From Anaerobiospirillum sp. NML120449 (GTDB lineage: Bacteria > Pseudomonadota > Gammaproteobacteria > Enterobacterales > Succinivibrionaceae), in the NCBI RefSeq assembly GCF_023051105.1, contig NZ_JALKIL010000010.1:1-64000 (forward strand): a stretch of 64,000 bases of DNA. Direction: 5' to 3'. This document shows positions 46,383 to 55,024 of the stretch, in pieces. The position numbers and the translations under genes were made by a program. Every line of letters starts with the position of its first letter. Position 1 is the stretch's first letter. The notes under the pieces are model-generated. The model was not told the origin of the DNA, did not search any database, and saw only the letters and a list, made by a program, of their open reading frames with translations.

Positions 46383-47814
46383 ACTTAACTCCCTCGATCT
46401 TCTGTACTTTCTTGTAGAAGTTGCCGCTTACGTCTGGTAACTGCTTGTAGGCATCCCAGCTTCTGGCAACAGGAAGCACAGGTCCGAAAGCCTTGACCAG
46501 AGGGTTGAAGATGTGGGCCTGTGAGAAAGCAGTACGCCACAGATCACCGTTGGTAGCTGCCCTGGCAAAGAGTTTGAAGGCAAACTGCTCGGAAGCGCTG
46601 GCCTTGACGTTCTCAGAACCGGTAATCTGACCTTCGCCCTGACCTACCTTATAGGCACGCAGTTCACGGATCAGATCGGCAAGAGGGATCTTCTCAGGGC
46701 ATACCTCAGAGCAGCGACCGCACTGAGAGCAGAAAGTAAGCACATCACCTGTCTTATCAAGACCAAAGAGGTTAGGAGAAATAACCTCACCAATTGGGCC
46801 AGGGTAAGTAGTACGGTAGGAGTGACCGCCGATCTTGTCGTAAACAGGACAGAAGTTCATGCAGGCACCGCAGCGTATGCAGCGCAGAGCTTCGTGGAAG
46901 TCCTTGTGACGGAGCATGGAGGTGCGGTTGTGATCGAAGATCACAATGTGCATCTGACGAGGACCGTCCTTGTCGGTTTCTTTACGTGGACCGGAAATAA
47001 TGTTGTTATAGGTTGGGATGAACTGACCGGTAGCAGAAGGGGTCAGCAGGTGCACCAGAGTGGCGGCATCCTCAAAGGTCTCAACTATCTTTTCGATGCC
47101 GCAGATAGCTACGTGGATGTCCGGAGCAGTGGTACACATACGGCCATTGCCTTCGTTCTCGATGAGCCAGATTGCGCCTTCCTTGGAGATGGCGAAATTG
47201 ACGCCGGAGATACCCATCTTAAGATGCTGGAACTGATTTCTTAAGTGGCCACGGGCAATGGAGTTGAGCTTTTCGATGTCAGACTCAAGAGGAGCGCCCA
47301 GCTTGTCGTGGAAAATCTGACCTACTTCGTAGCGGTTGCGGTGAATGGCAGGTACTACGATGTGTACTGGAGGCTCATCATTGAGCTGGAGAATGAGCTC
47401 ACCCAGGTCGGACTCAACAGCGTTGAGGCCCTTTTTCTTGAGGTAGTGGTTCAGACCGATTTCTTCAGAGGCCATGGACTTGCCCTTGAGCACCTTGTCC
47501 ACGTTGTTCTCTTTCATGATCTGATAGATGATTTCGCAGGCGTCCTGATCGGTGCTGGCAAAGTGCACCTGAATGCCGTTTTTGGTGGCATTCCTCTCGA
47601 ACTCTTCGATACGCTCCTGCAGAGACATCAGGGCGTTGTTCTTAACCTGACGGGCACGGTCACGCAGGCCCTGCCAGTTTTCGAACTTGTTCTCAATGAG
47701 TTTCAGACGGTTGCCCTGGAGGGTATGCATGGCACTGGTAAGGTTCTCACGCATCTGGGCATCGTGGAGCTTCTCGTGAACGATGGTTTTGTGAGGAATT
47801 GCAGCTAAATCCAT
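46375..47814 (-). CDS. lutB: LutB, iron-sulfur LUD-domain subunit of the L-lactate dehydrogenase complex, 479 aa
   Basis: Iron-sulfur flavoprotein-type subunit of LutABC. An N-terminal LUD domain is followed by two 4Fe-4S motifs: CIRCGACMNFCP at about residue 312 and CSQCGRCSEVCP at about 362, which carry electrons between lactate oxidation and the acceptor. Length equals E. coli YkgF (475). It begins 3 bases after lutA with GAGGAT upstream of the ATG and overlaps lutC. Confidence 0.95.
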   Translation of the reverse strand: MDLAAIPHKTIVHEKLHDAQMRENLTSAMHTLQGNRLKLIENKFENWQGLRDRARQVKNNALMSLQERIEEFERNATKNGIQVHFASTDQDACEIIYQIMKENNVDKVLKGKSMASEEIGLNHYLKKKGLNAVESDLGELILQLNDEPPVHIVVPAIHRNRYEVGQIFHDKLGAPLESDIEKLNSIARGHLRNQFQHLKMGISGVNFAISKEGAIWLIENEGNGRMCTTAPDIHVAICGIEKIVETFEDAATLVHLLTPSATGQFIPTYNNIISGPRKETDKDGPRQMHIVIFDHNRTSMLRHKDFHEALRCIRCGACMNFCPVYDKIGGHSYRTTYPGPIGEVISPNLFGLDKTGDVLTFCSQCGRCSEVCPEKIPLADLIRELRAYKVGQGEGQITGSENVKASASEQFAFKLFARAATNGDLWRTAFSQAHIFNPLVKAFGPVLPVARSWDAYKQLPDVSGNFYKKVQKIEGVKYE

Positions 47815-47816
47815 AT

Positions 47817-48569
47817 TTATAAATCCTCACCTGTTACACGCTTGAGAATGAAGTCATAGATGTTCATGACCTTGATGTCGGTAATACCCTGGCGGGCCAG
47901 AGCGCCGGAAATGTTGAGAATACAGCCATTGTCGCCAGCCAGTACTACCTTGCAGCCGGTTTCCTTGATGTGCTTGATCTTCTCGGAGACGATGGCGTTG
48001 GAGATCTCAGGCTCCTTGATGGAGAAGGTGCCACCAAAACCGCAGCACTCTTCCTCGTAAGGAATATCAACGAGATTTACATTCTTGAGCTGGCGGATCA
48101 GAGCCTTCTGAACAGGGATACATTCCTGAACACGCAGGGAGTGGCAGGATACGTGGAAGGTAACGTTCATCTGCGGACCCTTGTCCTCAAGCTGCACCTT
48201 CAGCACGTCAGTCAGATACTCGGACTCGTCATAAATACGGGCGGCAAAACGATCGATGGAGTCACGCACCTGCTGACTGTCGTCCCTGAACAGGATCTTG
48301 TAGTCGTGGCTCATCATACCGGCACAGGAGCCGGCTGGAATTACGATTGGGTAATCATTGTCTGCAAACAGGGACATGTTATAGAAAGCAACTTCCTTGG
48401 CTTCCTTGAAATATCCGGAGTTGAATGCAGGCTGACCGCAGCAGGTCTGCTTTTTCTTGAAGGTGATCTTTGCGCCGTACATCTGCATCAGCTTGATGGA
48501 GCTGATTACGCTGTCCTGAAGAGCAGTTGAGCCCATGCAGGTCGCAAAGAAATTAACGTTGTGATCCAT
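47817..48569 (-). CDS. lutA: LutA, CCG-domain subunit of the L-lactate dehydrogenase complex, 250 aa
   Basis: First gene of lutABC. Two CCG (cysteine-rich) domains, each ending in a CCG motif: CCGQPAFNSGY at about 43 and CCGFGGTFS at about 175, typical of heterodisulfide-reductase-like iron-sulfur binding. Length matches E. coli YkgE (239). It follows the permease gene lldP by about 530 bases, which include a hairpin at 49015-49038, so it may have its own promoter. Confidence 0.94.
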   Translation of the reverse strand: MDHNVNFFATCMGSTALQDSVISSIKLMQMYGAKITFKKKQTCCGQPAFNSGYFKEAKEVAFYNMSLFADNDYPIVIPAGSCAGMMSHDYKILFRDDSQQVRDSIDRFAARIYDESEYLTDVLKVQLEDKGPQMNVTFHVSCHSLRVQECIPVQKALIRQLKNVNLVDIPYEEECCGFGGTFSIKEPEISNAIVSEKIKHIKETGCKVVLAGDNGCILNISGALARQGITDIKVMNIYDFILKRVTGEDL

Positions 48570-49014
48570 GCGGAAAAACCATCCTAACGTGTGAGGTGTT
48601 GAAAAACCGGTAAGCAGGGCAACATAGCCCGTACCTTATTGTTTTGTTTGACCGGGCCTGCCTGAGCCGGGAACGGGCAAATCTGTGTTCCTGCCGGGGC
48701 AAAGCTTACAGGGCCTGCAACCTGGGGGAAAGTGCCTTACGGTAGTGTTCCGGGGGCAAAATCAGGTTTAAGGGCCTTTTACCGCTGCTGACAGTCGTAT
48801 CTGAATGTTCAGGTGACTTCAGTTTGTGGTGACAGATAAGGAAAGGGAATGTTTGATCAGCTGTAACTATACATCTTAACAGCTCATGTGCGGTTATGCA
48901 TGCAGCAAATTGAAGAAAAATTCTGAACTTTACTGCCATATGGCAGCATAAGCCATGGTGTGAGCCTAAACGCGCTCACGGACGGAAAGGAATTCTGTTA
49001 TCTGGATACGGGAA
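48570..49014. other. Intergenic upstream of lutA
   Basis: About 450 bases. A minus-strand promoter for lutABC is expected here but I find no convincing one; no gene is supported. Confidence 0.4.
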
Positions 49015-49038
49015 CCCCACATTCAGATGAATGTGGGG
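49015..49038 (-). terminator. Hairpin downstream of lldP
   Basis: CCCCACATTCA / TGAATGTGGGG, a perfect stem with a minimal loop, 60 bases after the lldP stop. The T-run on the minus strand is weak (TTCCCG), so it may be a processing or partial termination site between lldP and lutABC. Confidence 0.5.
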
Positions 49039-49097
49039 CTGTCCCTTAGAGAGCCTTGATGCTCTGTCTAACTGCTCTGAATCAGAGCTTTATGCCA

Positions 49098-50759
49098 TTA
49101 GTGGGCAAGGTACTGGATTTCTGGAATCATCCAAGGCAGGAAGAATGCCACAGTGAAAATCCAGGCGCCGATGATGAGGATGAAGGCTATGGAGTACTTT
49201 AAGGTGAACTTGAACAGTTCGGACTCGCGGCCTACCAGACCTACAGCGGCACAGGCGATGGCGATGGACTGTGGAGAAATCATCTTGCCTACTACACCAC
49301 CTACGGAGTTGGCAGCCAGGAACAGGGCCTCACCGATACCAAGGGTCTTGGCAGAAGCCTGCTGGAGGATACCGAACAGTAAGTTGGAGGAGGTGTCAGA
49401 ACCGGTTAAGAACACGCCAATCCAGCCAATGACAGGGGAGAAGAATGCAAAGCCGCTGCCGGTGCTGGCAAATGCCAGACCAAGGGTGGTGGACATGCCG
49501 GAGTTCTTGGCGATAAAGGCGAAGGCTACTACCAGACCGATGGTGATGATAGGGATGGCCATCTCCTTTAAGGTATCCCAGAAGCACTCCATTGCGTCTT
49601 CAGTCTTAATGCGCAGGATAGCGATAGTTAATAAGGCTGCAATGAAGATGGCGGTACCGGCCTGGAAGGCGATGAGGTTAACAACCTGAGCTACCTTGAC
49701 ATCAGACAGTACGCTTGGGTCAAGAACGTCTGGGCTCTTGATGGAACCGATGGTGGAGTTGAACTGGACAGTTACCTGAGTGAACTCAAGGATAGAGCCC
49801 TTGGCAAACAGGCTTAAGAATAATGGGTTGGTCCAGATGATGATTAAGATGATCAGCAGTAAGAATGGGACCCAGGCACGGAAGACAGTCTTGAAATCAA
49901 GGTTGCCATCGGTCTTGAAGTTGGTCTCGCCATCCAGACGGAAGATGTTCTTTGGCTGCCAGTACTTTAAGAAGACAGTGGTACATACCAGAGCAACAAC
50001 GGCAGAGGTGATATCAGGTAACTGAGCACCAATGTGGTTGGAAGTATAGTACTGGGTAACAGCAAATGATAAGGAGGTTACCAGAACAGCAGGGAAGGTC
50101 TCACGTACACCCTTCATGCCATCCATTAAGAATACGATGAAGAATGGAACGGTTAAGGATAATGGGAACAGCAGACGACCGACCATTGCAGAAACTGCGT
50201 GCTGATCTACACCAACAAGGTCAGTCATGGCGGTAATAGGAATACCTACAGCGCCGAAAGCTACTGGAGCGGTGTTGGCAATCAGACACAGACCGGCAGC
50301 GTAAATAGGCTGTAAACCAAGACCTACCAGCAGAGCTGCGGTAATGGCTACCGGGCCACCGAAGCCGATTGCACCCTCGAGGAAGGAACCAAAGCAGAAG
50401 CCGATTAACAGCACCTGAATACGGTGATCAGGGGTAATGCTGATAACGGACTGCTTGATTATCTCAAAGGAGCCGGACTTGACGGAAAGCTTGTACAGGA
50501 AGATCGCGGCAACGATAATCCAGGCGATAGGCCACATACCGTTGGTGTAACCCTGTACAAAGGAAGCGCCCACGAGCTGGGCAGGCATGTCGTAGAAGAA
50601 GACGGCAACGAGACCGGCCAGAACTACGGTGATGAAACCTGCCTGATAGCCCTTGAGCTTGAATACTACAAGACAGAGCAGGAAGCAGAGAATTGGAAGT
50701 GCTGCGACCAGGGCGGACAGCCAGATGTTGCCCGCTGGATCGTAGTTTTGAATCCACAT
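49098..50759 (-). CDS. lldP: Lactate permease LldP, 553 aa
   Basis: Inner-membrane proton-coupled L-lactate (and glycolate) transporter of the LctP family, with about twelve or more hydrophobic segments. Begins MWIQNYDPAGNIWLSALVAALPI, the family start. Hallmarks include GFCFGSFLEGAIGFGGPVA and GWIGVFLTGSDTSSNLLFG and the PQSIAIACAAVGLVGRESELF element. Start is the ATG at 50759 (GGAG 10 bases upstream); the in-frame TTG three codons earlier is too close to that site. Upstream in the same direction as lutABC: together a lactate uptake and oxidation locus. Confidence 0.95.
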   Translation of the reverse strand: MWIQNYDPAGNIWLSALVAALPILCFLLCLVVFKLKGYQAGFITVVLAGLVAVFFYDMPAQLVGASFVQGYTNGMWPIAWIIVAAIFLYKLSVKSGSFEIIKQSVISITPDHRIQVLLIGFCFGSFLEGAIGFGGPVAITAALLVGLGLQPIYAAGLCLIANTAPVAFGAVGIPITAMTDLVGVDQHAVSAMVGRLLFPLSLTVPFFIVFLMDGMKGVRETFPAVLVTSLSFAVTQYYTSNHIGAQLPDITSAVVALVCTTVFLKYWQPKNIFRLDGETNFKTDGNLDFKTVFRAWVPFLLLIILIIIWTNPLFLSLFAKGSILEFTQVTVQFNSTIGSIKSPDVLDPSVLSDVKVAQVVNLIAFQAGTAIFIAALLTIAILRIKTEDAMECFWDTLKEMAIPIITIGLVVAFAFIAKNSGMSTTLGLAFASTGSGFAFFSPVIGWIGVFLTGSDTSSNLLFGILQQASAKTLGIGEALFLAANSVGGVVGKMISPQSIAIACAAVGLVGRESELFKFTLKYSIAFILIIGAWIFTVAFFLPWMIPEIQYLAH

Positions 50760-51745
50760 AAAAGACAATCTCCAGGGAATTGGGTAAAAACTGACGTCAC
50801 AAATATATAGAAAGGAAAATGCGAATTTTTGATACGTTTTTGCATCTGATAGGGAATTGATTGCTCACATCAGGCTTTTTTCAGGGATATTTAGGCAAAA
50901 CGTGATGCACCTCAAATGGAAAATCCCGTTTTTAAAGGCTTTTATCTGATTTTGGCTCTCAGTGAGATCCAGCTCATGTTTTTGCCAATTGCTCCGGACG
51001 GGTACTTTTCGGGGGCAGGGAAATTGTGATCTGCATCCCATGGAACCCCTGTTAAAAGTCATATTTATGCGCCAGGAAGCTTGTATCCAAGGTGCACGCA
51101 CTAACAAACTAGATAAATATCGCCTTTATCGTCAAAAATGGTACTTTTGGTCAGTAAGGTCAGGATAAAGAAAACATTGGCAGGTACCGTGCGTAAAGTC
51201 AATTATGTATACTTTTACAGCCGCCAAATATATGGGTGCTAGGCAGTAAAAGTCCTTAAATACAGCAATAATTTCGCTGCAGAGCGCCAGTCCTTTTTAC
51301 AGTCAAACATCAAATACGTGTATAAAAATTTTTACATCACAGCCTCAGTGTGATCTGGCCCACCCTGTCCTGAAAGTCCAGCACAGCCAGGCCAGTGTAG
51401 TAAGCATATGCTAACCTGTATATGCTATAATCGATATGCGCAAAAAGTGCCCGCACAAGGCACGGCAGCAAAATCCTGCAAGTATCTGAATTATCTGGCC
51501 TGCATGCCCATGGCAGTACGTATGCTGACTGCCGCCGCTACAGCATTTCACGGCATGGGCAAAACTGGTGTTTATTTTTGTCTGGTATCCAGGCAAAAAT
51601 CGGAGCAAATCTTATAAACAAGCCGTTCGTGCAGTGCACGCCAGTTGATCAAAGGCCCAAAAAGCCCTGTTTGCATAACAAAGCCCATTTCAGGTCTAAC
51701 TCCCGCCAAGGTCTCACAATCATCAGGGCTCTAACGCCCAAATCC

Positions 51746-51812
51746 CCCGACACCAGCCCAACCTCCCGACACCAGCTCTAATCCCCGGGCACCAGCCCTA
51801 ATATCCAGCAAA
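51746..51812. repeat. Imperfect 20-24-bp tandem repeat (3 copies)
   Basis: CCCCGACACCAGCCC, CCCGACACCAGCTC and CCCCGGGCACCAGCCC with AACCT or TAAT connectors. Confidence 0.6.
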
Positions 51813-52173
51813 TCCCCGGCAAAGGCTGCTCCCGCACCAATAACCCCGCACACCACTGCTAAGCGCATATCGCCTGTGCTCAGCTCAATCAACCTGAAAC
51901 TTTGGAAAGCATCTGCATTTCTTACCGACATCCATGCTTTGCGTATATTGCCAGGCCTCAGCCTGACATACGCAGAGACTGACAACTGGGCGGGCAGCAG
52001 CATGACCAATTCAGGAAGGTCTGCCAGTTCGGTGCTGGTGCTTATTTGGCTGCATTTATATGTATATATAAAGGAGGAGCAAAGTCAGCACGGAGCGAGG
52101 TGCAGGAGTGGGCTGAGGGGCGGGACCGTGTTTAGGCCGCATGGTGCAGCTGTTACTTGCTATGATTTGCCTT

Positions 52174-52179
52174 ATAATG
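52174..52179 (+). promoter_or_regulatory. Possible -10 of the squalene-synthase-like gene
   Basis: TATAAT about 180 bases before the start codon at 52357; no convincing -35. Confidence 0.3.
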
Positions 52180-52356
52180 GCAGGTGCTGTGTCTACGGAG
52201 TCTCGGGCATCCTGCAGATTTCCCTCTCTGACGGACAATACTGTTTAACGCTCCGCAGGTGAGACCGATACAGCGCGCCCGTGTGTCCGTAAGACCTGAG
52301 CCTTTCAAGGATGAGGCTGACATGGCGCTTGGTGATAATTGCTTCAATTTAAGGTT

Positions 52357-53895
52357 ATGGACAGTAAACCCCCTCCTAGTTGTCACAACACCCCTATCCC
52401 AAATCACTCAGGCTTAAGAGGGGCTGCGCAGCAGCGTACCCGCAGGGCATGTGCCCAGAAAAACGCCTGGTTCCACCTCCAGCACAGTGAATACCATCCT
52501 AAGGGTGGCGCTGCCTCAGAGCAGCACGATGAGAGCAAGTCCTCATCACGCTCACGTCCTGGCCGCATGTTTTTCCGTCCTTCCCGTACCCGCGATGCCT
52601 TCCTCAAAAAGGACAGGAGCACTTCCTTTGCCCCTGGTGGACGTCCGTCTGAAGTCTTGGCAAAACCACAGGACAAGGTCAAGGATCAGCTGCCCCCTCA
52701 GACTGAAGCAGGGGGTGCAGAACCTGCGGCCGCATCTGCATCTGCAGCCGTATCGGCAGATGCAGCCGCAGCTCAGAGTGCATCAGCTGGCAGCGCCAGT
52801 GCTGGAGCAGCCGGCAGTGCAGCAGGCAGAGCATCGGCTGAGGGCGAGACAGTGATTTCATCTGAGGTGCTGAGCGTTGAGCTTATGTATGAGCACCTTA
52901 ACAAGGTGTCCCGCTCCTTTGCTCTGACCATTCCTCTGATCCCTAATCCGCTGCGTGACTGTATCAGTCTTGCCTATCTGCTGTGCCGTGTAGTCGATAC
53001 AGTAGAGGATGATGCCCGTGCCCCTCTGGTGGACAGAATTACCTGGCTTTCAGATTTCTCTTTCCTGTCCGGAAGTGACTTTGCTGACCTTGATGTGCTG
53101 CTGGCCTTAAAGAAGCGTGCTCTGGAGCTGACCTCAACCGGTGGTTCTGCTGCCGATGACATTGAGCTGCTCAAGGTTATGGATAAGGCAGTCAATCTGC
53201 TGCTGAGCTACGACGAGGAAATTCAGGCCGTACTGTGCCGCGCCCTGTCCATCATGTCTCATGGCATGTCCAGTAATCTGCGCCGCCGTCTGCATGAGGC
53301 CAACCATACTGTCAGCGATCTTGATGAGGTCGACAGCTACTGCTATTTTGTAGCCGGTGTGGTGGGTGAAATGCTCGCTGAGCTTTTTGTTCTGTACGAC
53401 AGGGAAGTGGACAAGAAGGATCTGCTTGAGCTGGCCGTAAGCTTTGGCGAGGGGCTGCAGCTGACCAATATCCTCAGAGACCGTGCCCGTGATGCCACCC
53501 GTGGCGTATCATTTATTCCTGCCTCCAGTGAAGAGGAGGTTCTGGAGTACGTGGCCATTACCGAGGGGCATTTGAGCGATGCTATTGCCTTTATCTGCTC
53601 GCTTAGCAAAAAGGAAAGCGCCGGTGTTCGCCTGTTCTGCTTTACCAACGTGGTCATGGCTCTGTATCTGCTCCGCCAGATTGCAAGCCGCCCAATGGAC
53701 CCAGAGTGCGATTACCGTATTTCCCATTCCATGCTGCGCCGCCTGCTGCTGTTAAGCCGCCTTGCTGTGCGCTCCAACCTGGGAGTACGTCTGCTGAGCA
53801 TGGCTCTTACTCTGGGTATGAGATCGCAAAAGCGCAGCGTACGTCAGCTGCGTGACAAGGTCTCTATCTGGGACCACTCTCCAAATACCAATTAG
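52357..53895 (+). CDS. Squalene/phytoene synthase family protein with long N-terminal extension, 512 aa
   Basis: Probable prenyl-diphosphate head-to-head condensing enzyme of the trans-isoprenyl-diphosphate synthase fold. Two Asp-rich motifs coordinate Mg: DTVEDD (about residue 210) and the second at NILRDRARD (about 372), with the upstream SRSFALTIPLIPNPLRD and YCYFVAGVVGEMLAELF matching squalene synthases. Residues 1-160 form an unrelated extension: a basic stretch, then an Ala/Ser/Gln-rich run. A C-terminal hydrophobic membrane anchor, common in eukaryotic squalene synthases, is not evident. Start ATG 52357; the frame is open from a TTG six codons upstream. No hopanoid or carotenoid genes adjoin, so the product is unknown. 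Confidence 0.85.
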   Translation: MDSKPPPSCHNTPIPNHSGLRGAAQQRTRRACAQKNAWFHLQHSEYHPKGGAASEQHDESKSSSRSRPGRMFFRPSRTRDAFLKKDRSTSFAPGGRPSEVLAKPQDKVKDQLPPQTEAGGAEPAAASASAAVSADAAAAQSASAGSASAGAAGSAAGRASAEGETVISSEVLSVELMYEHLNKVSRSFALTIPLIPNPLRDCISLAYLLCRVVDTVEDDARAPLVDRITWLSDFSFLSGSDFADLDVLLALKKRALELTSTGGSAADDIELLKVMDKAVNLLLSYDEEIQAVLCRALSIMSHGMSSNLRRRLHEANHTVSDLDEVDSYCYFVAGVVGEMLAELFVLYDREVDKKDLLELAVSFGEGLQLTNILRDRARDATRGVSFIPASSEEEVLEYVAITEGHLSDAIAFICSLSKKESAGVRLFCFTNVVMALYLLRQIASRPMDPECDYRISHSMLRRLLLLSRLAVRSNLGVRLLSMALTLGMRSQKRSVRQLRDKVSIWDHSPNTN

Positions 53896-54154
53896 CCCGA
53901 CTTGGGTATGGCGCCGCGCCCGTCGCTGGAACGACGCCAGTACCGGCACCAGTACCGGCGCAACGCGCCCGTCGTCCCGCTGCCCCGCGCATTATGCCTT
54001 GCTCATGGCTTGACGGGCATGTTGCCAGGCGCCTTGGTGACTGGGTGGTGCTCGTACGTTCATGGCCGCACAGGCCGTAAATGAGTGGATCCTGGGGGCG
54101 ACAGTGCCTTTGAAAGTGGCCTGTTGACCTGTCTTTTTACTAAGGCACGAAACT
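53896..54154. other. Intergenic with CCAGTACCGGC repeat
   Basis: Between the squalene-synthase-like gene and dsbA. A GCGCCCGTCG word (two copies) and CCAGTACCGGC (two copies) form nested direct repeats at 53920-53975. No gene is supported. Confidence 0.45.
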
Positions 54155-54160
54155 TATAAT
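54155..54160 (+). promoter_or_regulatory. Possible -10 of dsbA
   Basis: TATAAT 53 bases upstream of the dsbA ATG; no -35 of good quality. Confidence 0.35.
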
Positions 54161-54213
54161 CATCACTGACTGGACATTGTTTAACACATTTTTTTGCTAA
54201 GAGATGTACTGCT

Positions 54214-54849
54214 ATGTGGAAGAAAATTCTTGCTCCATTATTCGTGGTAATGGCTGCTTTCGTTTTTACTCAGCAGGCTGCTGCTGCCGCCGAGTTCAAG
54301 GAAGGTGTGCACTATCAGGTTAAAACTGACAAGCTGACTCCAAAAAAGGAAATCCGTGAGTTTTTCTCTTTCTGGTGCGGCCACTGCTTCCAACTGCAGA
54401 AGGATTTTGCCAGCATCAAGGCTGCTTTCCCAAATGCTGCCTTTGAGCTCAACCCTGTTTCCATGATGGGTGGCAACATGGGCCCTGAGTCCCAGTTTGG
54501 TCTGGTCATTGCCCAGAATCTTGGTCTTGAGGAGATCTATGTAAAGGAGCTGTTCAAGGCCATGCACGAGGACGGTAATATCCCAAGAACCCACGCTGAT
54601 ATGGTCGCCTTTGCCAACAAGATTGGTATTCCATCCAACAAGTTTGAGCAGGAATACAAGTCTTTTATCGTAGCCGGCAAGGTTTCCCGCATGGACAAGT
54701 GGGCTGAGCAGGCAGGTATTGAGGCTGTTCCTGAGATTCTGGTCAACGGCAAGTATCTCGTGACCATGGAGTCTGTCGACGATGTCGAGGGCCTCAAGCA
54801 GATCATCGCCTACCTGCTGGACAAGGATAACGTTCCTGACGCAAAGTAA
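54214..54849 (+). CDS. dsbA: Thiol:disulfide interchange protein DsbA, CGHC active site, 211 aa
   Basis: Periplasmic oxidase that introduces disulfide bonds into secreted proteins. A signal peptide ends near QAAAAAEF (about residue 25). A thioredoxin fold with the helical insertion follows, and cis-Pro lies in EAVPEILVNG. The active site reads FWCGHCFQL (Cys 55 and 58), so the dipeptide is Gly-His rather than the usual Pro-His of DsbA; CGHC is typical of eukaryotic PDI. Length matches E. coli DsbA (208). A partner DsbB is not in the window. It ends close to a shared terminator with the convergent acyltransferase gene, a neighbourhood also found near E. coli dsbA and yihG. Confidence 0.93.
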   Translation: MWKKILAPLFVVMAAFVFTQQAAAAAEFKEGVHYQVKTDKLTPKKEIREFFSFWCGHCFQLQKDFASIKAAFPNAAFELNPVSMMGGNMGPESQFGLVIAQNLGLEEIYVKELFKAMHEDGNIPRTHADMVAFANKIGIPSNKFEQEYKSFIVAGKVSRMDKWAEQAGIEAVPEILVNGKYLVTMESVDDVEGLKQIIAYLLDKDNVPDAK

Positions 54850-54938
54850 GTGATACGTCAGCGCAGCCATGCCTGGTAATGTCAGCGCTGCACAGCTCAG
54901 CTACGAGCCGCCATCAAGGCGGCCGTAGCGCAGGAACC

Positions 54939-54976
54939 AAAGAAAAAGGCCATCGCAATGATGGCCTTTTTCTTTT
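54939..54976. terminator. Bidirectional terminator between dsbA and the yihG-like gene
   Basis: AAAGAAAAAGGCCATC / GATGGCCTTTTTCTTT with a 5-base loop between convergent genes. Confidence 0.92.
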
Positions 54977-55024
54977 GTAGTCAGCAGTGACGGCAGGTGG
55001 CTGTCGCCGCTGCAGACGTGAGCT

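Larger units (their letters stand above)
50760..52356. other. 1.6-kb intergenic region, AT-rich then repeat-containing
   Basis: Between divergent lldP and the squalene-synthase-like gene. Bases 50800-51350 are AT-rich, 51735-51805 hold imperfect repeats of CCCGACACCAGC, and 52170-52180 have a TATAAT (52174). Several short frames (for example 51408-51617) are unconvincing. A non-coding RNA is possible, but I cannot show one. Confidence 0.4.

Noticed and set aside
49015-49038. Hairpin as a full terminator of lldP
   Set aside because: The stem is strong but the T-run is too weak to call it with confidence; scored as partial.
50800-50870. CRP site upstream of lldP
   Set aside because: Only half-sites of TGTGA are found; the second half does not match TCACA.
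52071-52260. Possible small gene after GGAGGA near 52075
   Set aside because: No start codon at proper spacing; frames are short.
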